Source of the DNA: Henckelia pumila
Lineage: Eukaryota; Streptophyta; Magnoliopsida; Lamiales; Gesneriaceae
DNA length: 64,000 nucleotides
Reading direction: 5' to 3'
NCBI RefSeq assembly: GCF_033568475.1
Contig: NC_133121.1
Coordinates: 8,370,001 to 8,434,000, forward strand
Within the stretch, counting starts at the first letter, position 1; each line of letters opens with the position of its first letter. Of this stretch, positions 11,244 to 23,500 are shown one piece after another. A program made the translations under genes and the position numbers. The notes below the pieces were generated by a model. That model ran no database searches. It was not told the DNA's origin and worked only from the letters and a program-made list of their open reading frames with translations.

Positions 11244-13916
11244 ATGACTTCTTATTACTTCACCAAACGCTTCCTTTACCCACCAAAATTTCAGCTCCAT
11301 GTTTCACCCTTGAAATTTCTACTGCTCGATGCTACAATATCTACCGTGGCACAGCAACCTAAACCCCACCCGTTCTACAGAAAGACTTTCTCCAATATAT
11401 TTCAAGAATGTTCAAAGCAACGAACCCTCGAGCCGGGACTACAAGCCCATGCCCGGATGGTAGTGTCTGGATTTCAACCCACGATTTTTGTTACCAATTG
11501 TTTAATTCAAATGTATATTAGATGCTCATGTTTAGAGAGTGCAATTAAAGTGTTTGATAAGATGTCGGAACGGGACACAGTTTCATGGAATGCGATGATT
11601 TTTGGGTATTCAATGAATGAAAAGATGAGGTTGGCACAGTCATGTTTTGATTTGATGCCTGAGAGAGATGTGATTTCTTGGAATTCTTTGATTTCGGGGT
11701 ACGTGCAGAATGGGGATTGCTTGCAGTCAGTTAAGGTTTTTTTGCTGATGGTTAGAGGTGACTTGGACTATGATGAGACCACTTTTGCTGTTGTCTTAAA
11801 AGCATGTTCAAGTTTAGAGGATTTTGCCTTGGGTACGCAGGTTCATGGAATTGTAGATAAATTGGGGTTTTTGTGTGACGTGGTGACAGGAAGTGCAATA
11901 TTGGATATGTATGCGAAATGCAAGAGGTTAGCTGAGTCGTTGCAGTTTTTTTATGAAATGCCATTTAGAAATTGGGTATCCTGGAGTGCTGTAATAGCAG
12001 GTTGTGCTCAAAATGATGAGCTTGCCTGTGGATTAGAGCTTTTCATTGAGATGCAAAGAAATGGAGTTGGGGTCAGCCAATCTATTTATGCTAGCGCTTT
12101 TAGGATGTCTGCTGGGTTATCTAATTTACTGCTGGGTTGCCAATTGCATATACATGCATTAAAAACTGATTTTGGAGATGATATTGTGGTAGGTACATCC
12201 ATGTTGGACATGTATGCCAAGTGTGACAACTTGCATGATGCTCGGAAGGTATTCAACTTGTTGCCAAACCGTAATTTGCAATCTCATAATGCACTTATAG
12301 TTGGTTATGCCAGAGGTGGTAATGGATTTGAAGGATTGCGATTGTTCCAACTTTTGTTGCAATCTGGTCTTGGTTTTGATGAAATAAGCTTATCAGGTGC
12401 CTTTAGTGCAGCCTCCGTGAAAATCAAGGGACGTTTCACCGGAATTCAAGTACATGGATTAGCAATCAAGAGTCCTTTCAAATCTAATGTATCTGTTGAA
12501 AATGCTATGCTGGATATGTATGGGAAATGTGGATCATTGATGGAAGCTTGGCAAATATTTGATGAAATGGAGAGAAGGGATGAGGTCTCTTGGAACGCAA
12601 TCATTGCTGCCTGTGGGCAGAATCGAAATGAAGAAGAGACTCTTATACTATTTGCCGGAATGCTGCAATCAGGAATAGAACCTGATGAGTTCACGTATGG
12701 GAGTGTTCTGAAAGCTTGTGCAGATAGGCAAGCTCGGTGCAGTGGGAGGGAGGTCCATGGAAGAGTCATTAAATCTGGGATGGGATTCGACTCATTTGTC
12801 GGAAGTGCACTTGTTGACATGTACAGCAAATGTGGGATGATGGACGAGGCAGAAAAACTTCATAACCGATTGGAGGAACAGACTTTGGTTTCATGGAATT
12901 CGATCATTTCTGGGTTCTCCTCCGAAGAAGACAGCGAGGGAGCTCAGAATTTCTTTGCAAGACTGCTAGAAATGGGAGTTAAACCTGATAATTTCACTTA
13001 TGCAACGGTTCTTGACACTTGTGCTAATGTTGCTAATATCGGGCTTGGGAAGCAACTTCATGCTCAAATAATCAAGCAAGATTTGCTGTCAGATGTATAC
13101 ATTACAAGCACTTTAGTTGACATGTACTCAAAGTGTGGAAACTTGCAGGATTCTATTATGATGTTCGCAAAATCATCCAATCGTGATTTTGTGACATGGA
13201 ATGCCATGGTTTGTGCTTATGCTCACCATGGTCTTGCGGAAGAGGCTCTGCAGATTTTTGAAAAAATGCAGCTTGAGAAAGTAATACCGCACCATTCAAC
13301 ATTTGTGGCAGTCCTTCGTGCTTGTGCACATATCGGTCTTGTAGAAAACGCGTTGCACTACTTCAACCTAATGCAGACTGACTATGGATTAGAGCCTCAA
13401 CTGGAACATTTTTCATCAATGGTGGAGATTCTTGGAAAATCGGGACGACTTGTGGAAGCTCTGAGGCTTATTCAAGATATGCCTTTTGAGGCTGATGATG
13501 TAATTTGGAGAACACTGCTGAGTATTTGCAAGATACGTGGGAATGTCGAGATTGCAGAAAAAGCGGCAAGTTCTCTTCTGAAACTTGACCCTGAGGACTC
13601 TTCAGCCTATGTTCTTCTATCAAACATTTACGCTGACGCTGAAATGTGGGACGAAGTTTCAAAGATGAGGAAAGTTATGAGACATAGTAGGCTAAAAAAG
13701 GAGCCTGGTTGTAGCTGGATTCAGGTCCAATCTGAGTTGCACATGTTCCTTGTTGGTGACAAAGCTCATCCAAGATCCGAAGAGATATACGAGAACTTGG
13801 ATATGTTAATCGATGAGATGAAGAGGGATGGTTATGGAACTTGTAGGCAGGTAACCATGAGTGAGGAGTGGAATGTTGATAAGGATCAAGAATTACACGC
13901 AGTCTCTTGTTGTTAG
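11244..13916 (+). CDS. MEF13: PLS-class PPR RNA-editing factor, MEF13-like
   Basis: An intronless frame of 890 codons with a true ATG at 11244. The first about 50 residues are hydrophobic/basic, like a mitochondrial transit peptide. Then come about 20 PPR units of alternating P, L and S type, marked by repeated SWNAMI/SWNSII, DMYAKCG/DMYSKCG and VKPD-like motifs. The C-terminus has the E-domain landmarks FEADDVIWRTLL, LSNIYADA, KKEPGCSWI and FLVGDKAHP; it ends soon after, with no DYW deaminase domain. This architecture and near line-by-line similarity to what I recall of Arabidopsis At3g02330 identify it as the MEF13 orthologue, a mitochondrial C-to-U editing specificity factor that would recruit a deaminase in trans. 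Length (Arabidopsis about 900) agrees. A decayed fragment of its 5' part lies at 4262-4485. Confidence 0.93.
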   Translation: MTSYYFTKRFLYPPKFQLHVSPLKFLLLDATISTVAQQPKPHPFYRKTFSNIFQECSKQRTLEPGLQAHARMVVSGFQPTIFVTNCLIQMYIRCSCLESAIKVFDKMSERDTVSWNAMIFGYSMNEKMRLAQSCFDLMPERDVISWNSLISGYVQNGDCLQSVKVFLLMVRGDLDYDETTFAVVLKACSSLEDFALGTQVHGIVDKLGFLCDVVTGSAILDMYAKCKRLAESLQFFYEMPFRNWVSWSAVIAGCAQNDELACGLELFIEMQRNGVGVSQSIYASAFRMSAGLSNLLLGCQLHIHALKTDFGDDIVVGTSMLDMYAKCDNLHDARKVFNLLPNRNLQSHNALIVGYARGGNGFEGLRLFQLLLQSGLGFDEISLSGAFSAASVKIKGRFTGIQVHGLAIKSPFKSNVSVENAMLDMYGKCGSLMEAWQIFDEMERRDEVSWNAIIAACGQNRNEEETLILFAGMLQSGIEPDEFTYGSVLKACADRQARCSGREVHGRVIKSGMGFDSFVGSALVDMYSKCGMMDEAEKLHNRLEEQTLVSWNSIISGFSSEEDSEGAQNFFARLLEMGVKPDNFTYATVLDTCANVANIGLGKQLHAQIIKQDLLSDVYITSTLVDMYSKCGNLQDSIMMFAKSSNRDFVTWNAMVCAYAHHGLAEEALQIFEKMQLEKVIPHHSTFVAVLRACAHIGLVENALHYFNLMQTDYGLEPQLEHFSSMVEILGKSGRLVEALRLIQDMPFEADDVIWRTLLSICKIRGNVEIAEKAASSLLKLDPEDSSAYVLLSNIYADAEMWDEVSKMRKVMRHSRLKKEPGCSWIQVQSELHMFLVGDKAHPRSEEIYENLDMLIDEMKRDGYGTCRQVTMSEEWNVDKDQELHAVSCC

Positions 13917-14224
13917 ATGAAGATTTTTATATTTAATTTACTGATCAAATTTTGTCTCCGACCTTTTCTTTTTAGAAAAGGTTAACAGATTAATACATGT
14001 GAACTTTTGTACTCGTGCCATTGATTGAAGGTCGTTCAGGACGTAATATTTTGACATACTAGAAATAAGTTCTAGAGAGGAATTTATGGTGTAGTTCAGA
14101 CAGGCATAGATTTTTATTGTAGCGTCAAATTTGAATTTCCAAAACAATTATGTAAATGTATGCGTCGCATAAATGCAAAAATGTCTTGCATCTTCGATGT
14201 TTAAGAATGGAAAAACCAAAAGAC
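13917..14224. other. Convergent 3' intergenic spacer
   Basis: The MEF13-type gene and the GDSL gene end tail to tail 308 bp apart. The spacer must hold both 3' UTRs and poly(A) sites. No other feature is seen. Confidence 0.6.
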
Positions 14225-16305
14225 TTATGTTTGCACCAATTCCTGAATGTTTTTGGGGGCACACACAGAGGTGCCACTGAAGCAAAGAGAGCTGAGTACT
14301 CTGTTCACTGATTCCGTAGGATGATAGCCATCCCAGAAAAAGTGTTGGTCTGGATCGGGACATGCGGGAAGCCATGGAATGCACGCTGATGTCCCATTCA
14401 GCAAAGCTATGCAGCATGAGTGACTTGTATCGTTCAAACCTAAAATTAAGACCCAAAAAAATGACAAGGTAAATAGTGGATGGTTGATTGGTTACACTCA
14501 CTATCTTAGATTCATCCCTGAGTGACATGCTATATCTATATAACGTGTAGATTTGAATTTAGCTACCGTATTTAGATGGGTTAAGGACGGCATCATATCC
14601 GAGCTGGTTACCCTGGCCAAGAATGAAGGATGAGCTTTTGAGTGTGGATGTTAGATTTTGGAGCAAGGAGGCCAACTGACGATTAAACATGATTGCCATC
14701 TGATTCAACTTCTCGACGCAGGCTCCACTGTGTTCGTATTGCCTGATAATGTATGGAATGCACCCAAGAGGGCCGAGCTCGAACATCACCACCTTCCTTG
14801 CTCCCAACTTGTACAATCTCTGCAATGAGAAAGTGCAGTAGTTTGTCTATTTTCTTGATTATTTGTATAAGAAACGCATACCCAGAGGAGGACTCGTGAT
14901 TTCTGAGGAGCATTGGCAGAGAATAATTTCTTGTTACCTGAAGTTGTAGGGAGAGTTGATGTATGAGAATTTCAGCAAAGGATTGAGGACTTGTGGTGGA
15001 GTCATATGCTTGTGGGGAGACAATATCTCCGACCGATTTCGTGATGCTTCGAGGATTGATCAAAGTGTTGCTACTGTATCGAGCAACAAAGTAATTGAGG
15101 TAGTCATTGCTCCCAATTGTGATCGCAAATAATGACTTTGATAAATAATTTGAAAGCTCCTCTTGATTTTTGTAATATTCAGGTAAGTTCCTTTCAACCG
15201 TTATTGCAAATAAGTCGATTTGGTCGCTTAGACTCAGGCACTTTCCCTGCAGACAACCAAGGTTTACACATCAAGACAATCAGAGCAGATGAACAGATAT
15301 GCAGTAATATAAAATCCGGCACGGGTTTGTTTGGATGTTATTGTTTTTTTTTTTTCCGGACATATGATAGTTACTTTTTTATGGTAATATAATAGTTTTT
15401 ATTATTCTTCTTTTTCTTCTTTTCCTATTTATTAAGAAATAATTTTTTATTTCTTTTTTGCTTCATGGTTTTTTTTTGGTTCACCAGTAGCTTTATGATT
15501 GTTGAAACAAACTAAAATGGACAGTAAAATGATTATTTTTTCGTTTTTGTTTTTATCAAATTTAATAGTTAAAACAATTTAAATGGTAAAATGGTGTTTA
15601 TACGTAAATAAATAAATATAAAAAAACACACACACACACATATATAATTAAAGGTAATAAATAAATGATATTAAAAAATTTATAAAAGTGTACAGAGACA
15701 CTCTAATATATATATGTGTAGAGTATTTGTTTTTTTATAATTAATTTGATTTATATTCAAATAGAAGTAAAATCATAATTGTAGAAAATAATGAATGATT
15801 ATATTACAATTTGAATTAATTATATTTATATAAAAATAATATCGTAATTATAAAATCAATGAGGGATTAAACTACCATTAAAATTAATGAAAGAAAAAGG
15901 AAAGGGAAAAAAATAAAAAAAACAAAATAACAGACACCATTATTGGCTCTATTAAGCCCAAACTTAACAAATAATAGTAGATAAACTATTATAGATTTAG
16001 TAGTTAAAACAATTTAAATGGTGTTAATAAGGAAATATAAAAGCGCAAGCGCGTACATACATATATACTAGTGTTTTTTTGTATGTGTTTGTACAATTAA
16101 AATAATTATTTAAACATGATAATTTTTGTCTATTTTTTTTTATTAAGAGTGATATAAACACTTAAAAACTTAGAAGTATAGATTTGAATTTAAAAAATTT
16201 TGAAAGTGGATAATATTAGACTAGGACATCAACAATAGTTTTTCTAATGGTCATGCTTATAGATAATAGATAATAAATAAATGATATTAAAAAAATTTAT
16301 ACATG

Positions 16306-16339
<34 letters not shown>

Positions 16340-16882
16340 TAAAAAATTGTTGGTAGGAAGAATCAGACTTTTGACCTTAGGCTAAATGTTCACATACTCC
16401 ACCAACTAAGAGATCTCTTGAAGCCGACCAAGACACCATTATTAATTCTATTAGGCCCAAACTTAATAACTAGTGTGTGTCTATATTAGGGATGTAATCG
16501 AGTCGAGCCGAATCGAATAGCACACTACTCGAGCTCGAGCTCGATCGAGTAGTTAATTTCATACTCAAGCTCGAGCTCGTCTATATCTCGAGCTCGAGCT
16601 CAAAAATTATATATAATTATATATAAATATATATAAATAAATAGTTATATGAATAAATAAATAAATAAATAAATAAATATTATATAAATTATATTTCTAT
16701 ATATATTTATATTATATTTTATATTTATATGTGTTATCGAGTAGCTCGCGAGCTACTCGAACACATATATTTCGAGCTCGAGCTCGAGCTCGATTGTATG
16801 TTCTCGAGCTCGAGCTCGAGTCGAGTTTTGACCGAGCTACTCATGAGCTACTCACGAGTAGCTCGGCTCGTTTACACCCCTA

Positions 16883-16919
<37 letters not shown>

Positions 16920-18842
16920 TTATGTTAATTATAATATAAAATGTATCACTTTTGTGTGTTTTTTAAGCAGTGTTTAGGAGAGCTTCTAGGTAGCACTTCT
17001 CAGCTTTTCATTAACAAAATTTTGAAATTTTGTTAACAAGAAACAGAGAAGTGCTTCCTATAAGCTCTTTTTCATTAACAAAATTTTAAAATTTTGTGAA
17101 ATTTTGTTAATAAGAAACAGAGAAGTGCTTCGTAGAAGCTCTTTCAAACACTACCTTAAAACCCAAATTATGTGTTAGACATTTGTTTTCAAACATTATC
17201 AACTTTTGATTTGTTTTAACTTTTTATAATCTATAAATTTAATCACTCATATAAAAATAAGTAATGCTATATGTACAATCAAATTTGTACAACAATTTTT
17301 ACACCACAAAAAATTCAATACAAAATTTTAATTTATCAAATCTCACGATACATTGAATGCAAAATCTCACGATATCATATCAAAATCTCACGAGATAATA
17401 GCAAAATATCACAACATAATTGTTGTAAATATCGTTGTACGATATATTGATTGTATCTCTAGCATTATTCTATAAAAATATAATCTTTTGCAAATACTCC
17501 TTTAATACGATTGTCATAATAGATGAAAATTTCGCGAAGCGTTCAAGTGAAGTCGAAAAAGGGGAAAAAATTATTTTCACATTTAAAAACAAAAAATTAC
17601 ATATTATTAATTATGTTTATACATACATATTATACATATGTAAAAATTTTCAGTTGCCCAACCAATGATGCCCAACTCGTCCCCGATCACTAAAATCCGG
17701 TATCGTGTTTTACTTATGGGGAAAAAAAATAAAATAAAATCCGATACCGAATTTTAATAGTCGGGGACGAGGTGAGATAATATTATTGGGCAACTGAAAA
17801 ATCCTCTATACATATGTAAAATACAAAGTACAAACACACACGCACACACATATTTATATAAGAATTGAAATGAACATTAATTAATTGTAGAAAAATCTTA
17901 CCAAATCGTCTCCAGTTTGAGGAAGAATTCCACATGATCCAGAGGCATAATTCAGTCCTCTCAATTCCAATTCACCTCTTATATTTAGCAACCCAATTTT
18001 ATCAGCCAAATTCAAACATTTTCCCTGCAAAAGTCAACGCCACGTTACAAAAATAATTATTTACAAAGAATATCGAGTATTTTACGTAGGCAATCTGGTA
18101 TTTTATTATATTAATCACACCAAAGATATTGCATTCTTTACAAGAAAACAAAGAAATTAATTCAGGTCACACATGTATATACATTTATGTTTCCAGATTA
18201 TAATCATTACTTTAGATCGTGCTCGCATTTTCCAGATAAATTTTTATTTCAAAGAATTTGTAAAATTAAATCGTGAATTTTGAATCATAAATATAAACTT
18301 TTACCCCAATTTCTATTCCCGGAAGATTAATAATGCTACACGGCCCTGTTGACCCTTCCAGCAAACTCACAAACGGAGGAGGAAATGGCAATCCAAGAAA
18401 TTCAGCTGCCAAAGCAAGAAGTCAATAATAATTTATAACTTGATCAATTTCAATAATATTGTTATTGAACAATTAATGTATACACACATAGAGTACTACT
18501 TTAATTGAAACACTTTTTTACATCAAAGACTCGTGCTCATATTCGAATATTCGTCATGTCACAGTGCTTACCTATAAAATCGACGACGGTTTTGCCGTTG
18601 GTGAATCTTCCGGTGGCGGCTTTTCTCTCGAAGTTCATGCCATATGGGGGATAATTGGCCTTTGCTAAAGTTGGCAGCAGATTGTTATTGCCACTGTCGA
18701 ACAGCGAATCGCCGAAGACATACAATGCAGGTACTGCTGAAGGAGATTTCTCTGCCCTTCCGAGACCAAAAGCAAGAAACGTGATCAAGATTTGAAATAG
18801 GAAATTGTATAACGTCCTATTCATTTTACTCCAAAGTTTCAT
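14225..18842 (-). CDS. GLIP7: GDSL esterase/lipase, GLIP7-like, six exons
   Basis: Exons (minus strand) 18842-18572, 18405-18305, 18024-17902, 15246-14938, 14819-14567 and 14439-14225 join in phase to 423 codons. A signal peptide (about residues 1-31, hydrophobic [11 protein letters not shown]) precedes block [13 protein letters not shown] with the nucleophilic Ser. Block III is IGSNDY, and block [11 protein letters not shown] supplies the catalytic Asp and His. It is therefore a secreted SGNH hydrolase acting on lipids or cell-wall esters. Similarity to GLIP7 (At5g15720) includes [12 protein letters not shown] and LGARKVV-type motifs. Odd: the family usually has about 360 residues; here about 35-50 extra residues lie at the exon 2/3 join, and GKCL occurs twice (starts of exons 3 and 4). 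Intron 3 is 2.65 kb and full of MITEs. The start at 18842 is the first ATG; an internal Met five codons later is possible. Confidence 0.88.
15247..16478. other. 5' portion of GDSL intron 3, AT-rich
   Basis: Intronic DNA on the minus strand with poly-T runs, a CA/TA microsatellite near 15628-15650 and a TA run at about 16307-16336. Two similar short passages (TTTAGTAGTTAAAACAATTT-type, near 15568 and 15998) suggest an old local duplication. Confidence 0.45.
16487..16882. mobile_element. hAT-type MITE rich in CTCGAG palindromes
   Basis: A 396-bp element with perfect 8-bp target duplications GTCTATAT at 16479-16486 and 16883-16890. Inverted ends read TAGGGATGTAATCGAGTCGA and TAGGGGTGTAAACGAGCCGA. 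The 8-bp duplication and end sequence are typical of hAT elements. Both arms carry runs of CTCGAG (XhoI-like) units around an AT-rich core with ATAA repeats. It has no coding capacity. Confidence 0.9.
16968..17153. mobile_element. Small inverted-repeat element (GAAGCACTTCTC family)
   Basis: The left end CAGTGTTTAGGAGAGCTTCT and the inverted right end GTAGTGTTTGAAAGAGCTTC match. The interior repeats a block of about 70 bp (TCATTAACAAAATTTT... AGAAGTGCTTC) twice in tandem. No clean target duplication is visible. Probably a MITE with an internal duplication. Confidence 0.6.
17260..17470. mobile_element. Mutator-type MITE, copy 2 (inverted)
   Basis: About 211 bp, in inverted orientation relative to 3044-3255, with the same TAATGCTA ends and ATCTCACGA-type interior. 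Flanked by TATAAAAATA at 17250-17259 and 17471-17480. Confidence 0.78.
17641..17807. mobile_element. Foldback MITE (TTTTCAGYTGCCC family), copy 1
   Basis: About 167 bp. Arms starting TTTTCAGTTGCCCAA pair across an inner palindrome containing ACTAAAATCCG / CGAATTTTAAT. Flanked by ATACATATG at 17632-17640 and 17808-17816. A related element lies at 24050-24203. The 9-bp duplication suggests a Mutator-like origin. Confidence 0.7.
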
Positions 18843-20565
18843 GAACAAAAAATATATAATAGGAGATTTGGGTTTTGGTATTTCTCGAAATGTGGTATCG
18901 ACGCATAAAGAATCTGGGAAAATATTATCATGTGTGTTTGTTTGAAATGATGGCCTGTGAATTTATAAAAACTTAGTTGTCAACTTTGCACTATTAATTA
19001 ATTAATATTACAAAACGGTACTCCATGATTTTGCACATGCCGTTCCAAGGATTTTTTTTGGCCCCCTTAATGTGGAGTCGATCATACTTGAGAATTTTAT
19101 CTTTATATCTAAAGACTATGTTTAATTTTAGGAAAAATGTGAATTTTAATTTAATATTTTTCGTTCAATCAATTATAGTTATGTAATTATGTCTCAGCGA
19201 TGAATTTAATTTATTGTTAGTTCTACTTTTAAAAATCATGCAATCAAATGATATTATCATTGTTAAAATTTTTATATTTACATTGTTAAACAAATTACGG
19301 TAATTAAGTTTTATTTTGAATATGGAATATTTTAGAAAGCTGAACAATAACTTAGTCGGGACATAGTAGTGTCCAACTCAGTCTTAGCATTAGGACAACC
19401 GCATCACCCTTAGGAGTTAGGACAATAGCTAGCTGAGGCATGTGTGTGTGTTTTGCTGTCAGTAATTACCATTCTAAATTGGTTCAAAACAAATTTAGCA
19501 TTCTAAAAATATTCATAATGGTGCATTTATATATTAGTTTTCAATATGCTCGAAAAAAAACTAATTTACAAAAATGATAATAATGTAAATGGCGTAGAAA
19601 TACCTATAAAGTAGGTTGGACTCTATCGTCTAAGAGTATGGATAGATGTCCCAAAATGAAAAATATTGTATTGGTGTTTATATATATAACATAAAATGTA
19701 TGCGTTATTAATTAATTGAAAAAGCGATGGTATTGATTGATGCTCTTCAAAATAGATGGATGTATATGTATACAATGTTATTCAAAATATATGATTCAAT
19801 ATGGTTTGTAGCTCATCTTACATCAATGTCTCAAATTTGGAACGAAGTAGACATCTTCAAGATTCAATTATAACAATCTTCTCTTCCAACTCGAAAAAAA
19901 AAATAATAATCAGCTTTGCTTCTATCAATATAACTGAGTAAGGGCTCAAAACTCAAAAGACACACATAAATATGTGAGAGTGTCCAAAGTTTTTTTTCCG
20001 AAGAAACTCTCTCATGCTTGAGTTGAAGGCAAATAAAAAATATTTTTGTCTTTTACTAATACCATACTATCGATCGATATAAAAAAAATTGTTTATTTTC
20101 TTAGCATGAATCCGAGATTTTTTTCCTCGCTCACCTTTTAAGTATGGATGCAAAACCTTTTTTATTTTTTTTTCTTATCTTCACAAATTATATTTTTTGC
20201 AGAAGTATGAGGTTCCCCTTTTTCATGCGAAATAAAATTCTTTCAAAAATACTACTACTATTATTATTATTATTATTATTATAGACCTTTAAGAGCCTAT
20301 TAATGTCCAGTTTAGTCCAGTCCAGTCCATTATAGTAGAGCCCAGTAGAATTAATTTATACAGTCCAAAGACAGTGCAGTTTTAGCAACTGAAATATATA
20401 GCGCGCACGTTAGCGCATATCACCCACCAAAATTTAGTATACTGAATGCGATTGCCTAGGGCTCCTCAAAATCTCTCACGCAGCAAATATTATACTCGCT
20501 GTTTCCTCGTATGCAAACAAGTTTTTATACACATTGCTCGAGAATTTGGGTTTGGTGAAGCTCAA
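18843..20565. other. Divergent intergenic region, GDSL and bHLH promoters
   Basis: The 5' flanks of the GDSL gene (minus) and the BIM-type bHLH gene (plus) face each other across 1.7 kb of AT-rich DNA. There is a TAT trinucleotide run at about 20255-20282 and a small AGTCCAGT cluster at 20310-20330. An in-frame upstream ATG at 20446 could extend the bHLH protein, but family proteins start near the 20566 ATG. Confidence 0.45.
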
Positions 20566-23500
20566 ATGGTAAGAATTGCGAGCCATGTTGAAGATGAAGA
20601 AGCTCCCGATTGCTCCACTCCGATAGGTATACGAGCATGCTTGTGTGAGTGTGTATGGGTATCTAGTCGGGGTGTTCATGTGTGTTTTTGTTTCTTTGTG
20701 TGATTTGAGTTGTGGAATTTTTTAAATTTTAGCAGAGAGAGTGAGACTTGATCAGAAGGTGGATGCTTCTCGGTCGAAGCATTCGGAGACAGAGCAAAGA
20801 AGGAGGAGCAAAATTAATGAGAGGTAAGCGTGAATTATTATTATTAAATCAGAAAACAAAATTATTTCTGGCATTGTTTTGTACGAGTTTGTGGTTTGGT
20901 TGGTCGAAATATGTTTGACTCGTGGACATTGAACTTTGGTGCGAAATGTTACAATTCGCATGTTTTAACTGTTCATTGAATGTGTTATTTTTCGGTTAGG
21001 AGTTGGAAGCCTGGATTTGGACTATTATAGTAGTATGAATTACTGCTTAATTTGGGATGGAGACAACCATTCTGATTGTGAGACCTCAATTTTTGTTTCA
21101 CTTGCATCATAAGTATCTTCTTGGGTGGAGATAGTTTTAAATTTTATGCATTGCAGATTTCAGATTTTGAGGGATTTAGTCCCGGAAAATGATCAGAAGA
21201 GAGATAAAGCTTCATTGCTGCTGGAGGTTTGTTATCTCCTTTTACTGTTCAATTTTTGAATGCATTCTTATGTTGGGTACAAATGCTAATAAGCTTTTAT
21301 CTATACAGGTTATACAGTACATCCAATATTTACAGGAGAAGCTACAAATGTATGAGGGAACTTATCAAGGTTGGAGTCCAGAGCCCACAAAGTTGGCACC
21401 ATGGGTAAGATCTATACATGCTCTTTGATTTTCTTCTGATGCTTCACAAGCAAGGTTTTTTTTTCCCCCATTTTTTGGCTCTTACCATCGGCTTCATGTA
21501 GTTTTCACCTACTATCTCTGCAAAATGATGTGAAATTAAGATTTTGAGCAGATTGTGCTTTCTTCTCATTGGCGTAATATGGGTTGATTGCATCAAGTTG
21601 TGTTATGATATTCTACCCGAGTGTGAGCACCATTATTGACAAATGACCAGATTGAAAGAGGAATAGCATCACTGCTTCTTTGTGTATCATATAGTTGATT
21701 ATAACAGGCACTTTCATCATTTGAATTTTTTAGTCAAAATTGCTGCCCATTACTTATGGTTGACACTTGACAGAAAATCAATTCTGGACCAGTTGAAAGC
21801 TTCCTTGACCAAACTCAGCTCGAGAGGCATATATCTGGGCATGAAGACAATGGTGTTCTCAACCCTTTACGTCATGTACGGAACTCGGCAGAATCTGAGT
21901 TGATTGGATCTAGCTTATATAAATCAACAGATAACCTACCTATTGCAACAAATCAACCTCTTCTTCTGAACCTTCCAACTCAAGCAGCAACATTTGAGGG
22001 TATGTCTGGTCAGCCTCATCAAGAATGTTTTCCTGATGCTGAGCAATTGACCCAGCTGTCTCAATCCCAATTATGGCCAGGGAGATCATGTGTGAATGAT
22101 TACTCTATTCCTATCTGCAATACCAACGAGAGTGAACCAAAGACTGCACTTGAGGAAGCCAGTCACTCAAGTACATACTCTCAACTGTAAGCACCCATTT
22201 TGAAAGGAAAAGGAAATTGATCTATGGATACGACATATGCCCATTAGACCTGTTTGTTTTAAATATTTTTTGGAAAATTGCATTTGCTGCTCTTGATTAC
22301 TTGATACACACTATCGATTGTTGTGGGTTTTGTATTTTTATAACAATGATCATGGTGGACGTACTGAAATAAATGCTCTAATAATGCATCATATATGAAC
22401 ATTAAAGCAAATGTTTGATGGGCATCTGTGAACTGATTTTTAGCCTTTGATGGGATTAGTGCTTAGATATGTGATTCTTTCTTGACAATTTAAGTTGATG
22501 TGTTCTATTGGATTTTTATATGCTTATCATACATGGATAGCAAGTCTCTTTAGCATTTTACATAGTTTATAATTTTGATGTATAGGGGTGTAATGTAACC
22601 ATTTCATTGAACTTGTGACTTGGAGATTGTATCTAATATCACTAATAAAAAGCTTTTAAAAAGAGTATGTTAGTTACTTCTGGTGTGTTTGTTTTTTGAC
22701 ATCTTTTTGTTAAAGGAGATCTTTCTAAATATTTTTGTACCTAACCTCTGTTTTCCCCATTATTGACAGGAGATTTTCATGAAAAGAGTGATTACATATT
22801 TTTGGGGTTAATGCTTATTTTGTTGTTGGCAGGATATTGAGTTCTTTGAAGAATGCTCTACAATCATCTGGAGTGGATTTATCTCAGGCCAGCATTTCAG
22901 TGCAACTTGATGTTGGCAAACAAATAAATGATAGAAGTACCGTGGCAAAGTTCAAAGTGAAGGTTCTTCCATCTTATTATTAAACTATATTTAACTTTGA
23001 CTCCCCTATGCTTCTCTATGTTTGCTTGCTACTTTATCAAATGATTCTCAAGTAACTGCCCAAACATCTCCAGCAACTTCAAAAGTATTCTGATATAGTT
23101 AAGATTCATATTGACTGGGAAAAGGGGAAAGCAAGAAGAAGAAACATATAAAATCGGGAAACAGGAAATTGGGGAATCCCGATGTGCAAAGATTAATCAG
23201 CATTTAAACTTGGAATGTACTCCTTGAGATGCAAACTCTACATCTGTTGGCAAAGTTTTCAGTTCTTAGCAGTCATGGACTGCACAAATTAGAATTATGA
23301 GAAAAGGTTCTTATGAATGACTGCATGCTTGTGATTTACAGTAACATGTTCTCTGGTTGAGGAAAAAATGTACAATCTATTATGATCCAGTTGGATTACC
23401 TTATGCCATACTTCTACGTAACTTGAAAGATCTTAGTTTTTCCAAATCGGACCTACTTTTATATGCTTGACTTCTTACGGATTCAGGATAATCAATGTCC

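Noticed and set aside
16729-16977. 82-codon plus-strand frame
   Set aside because: It is a by-product of the hAT MITE and the adjoining TA repeat.
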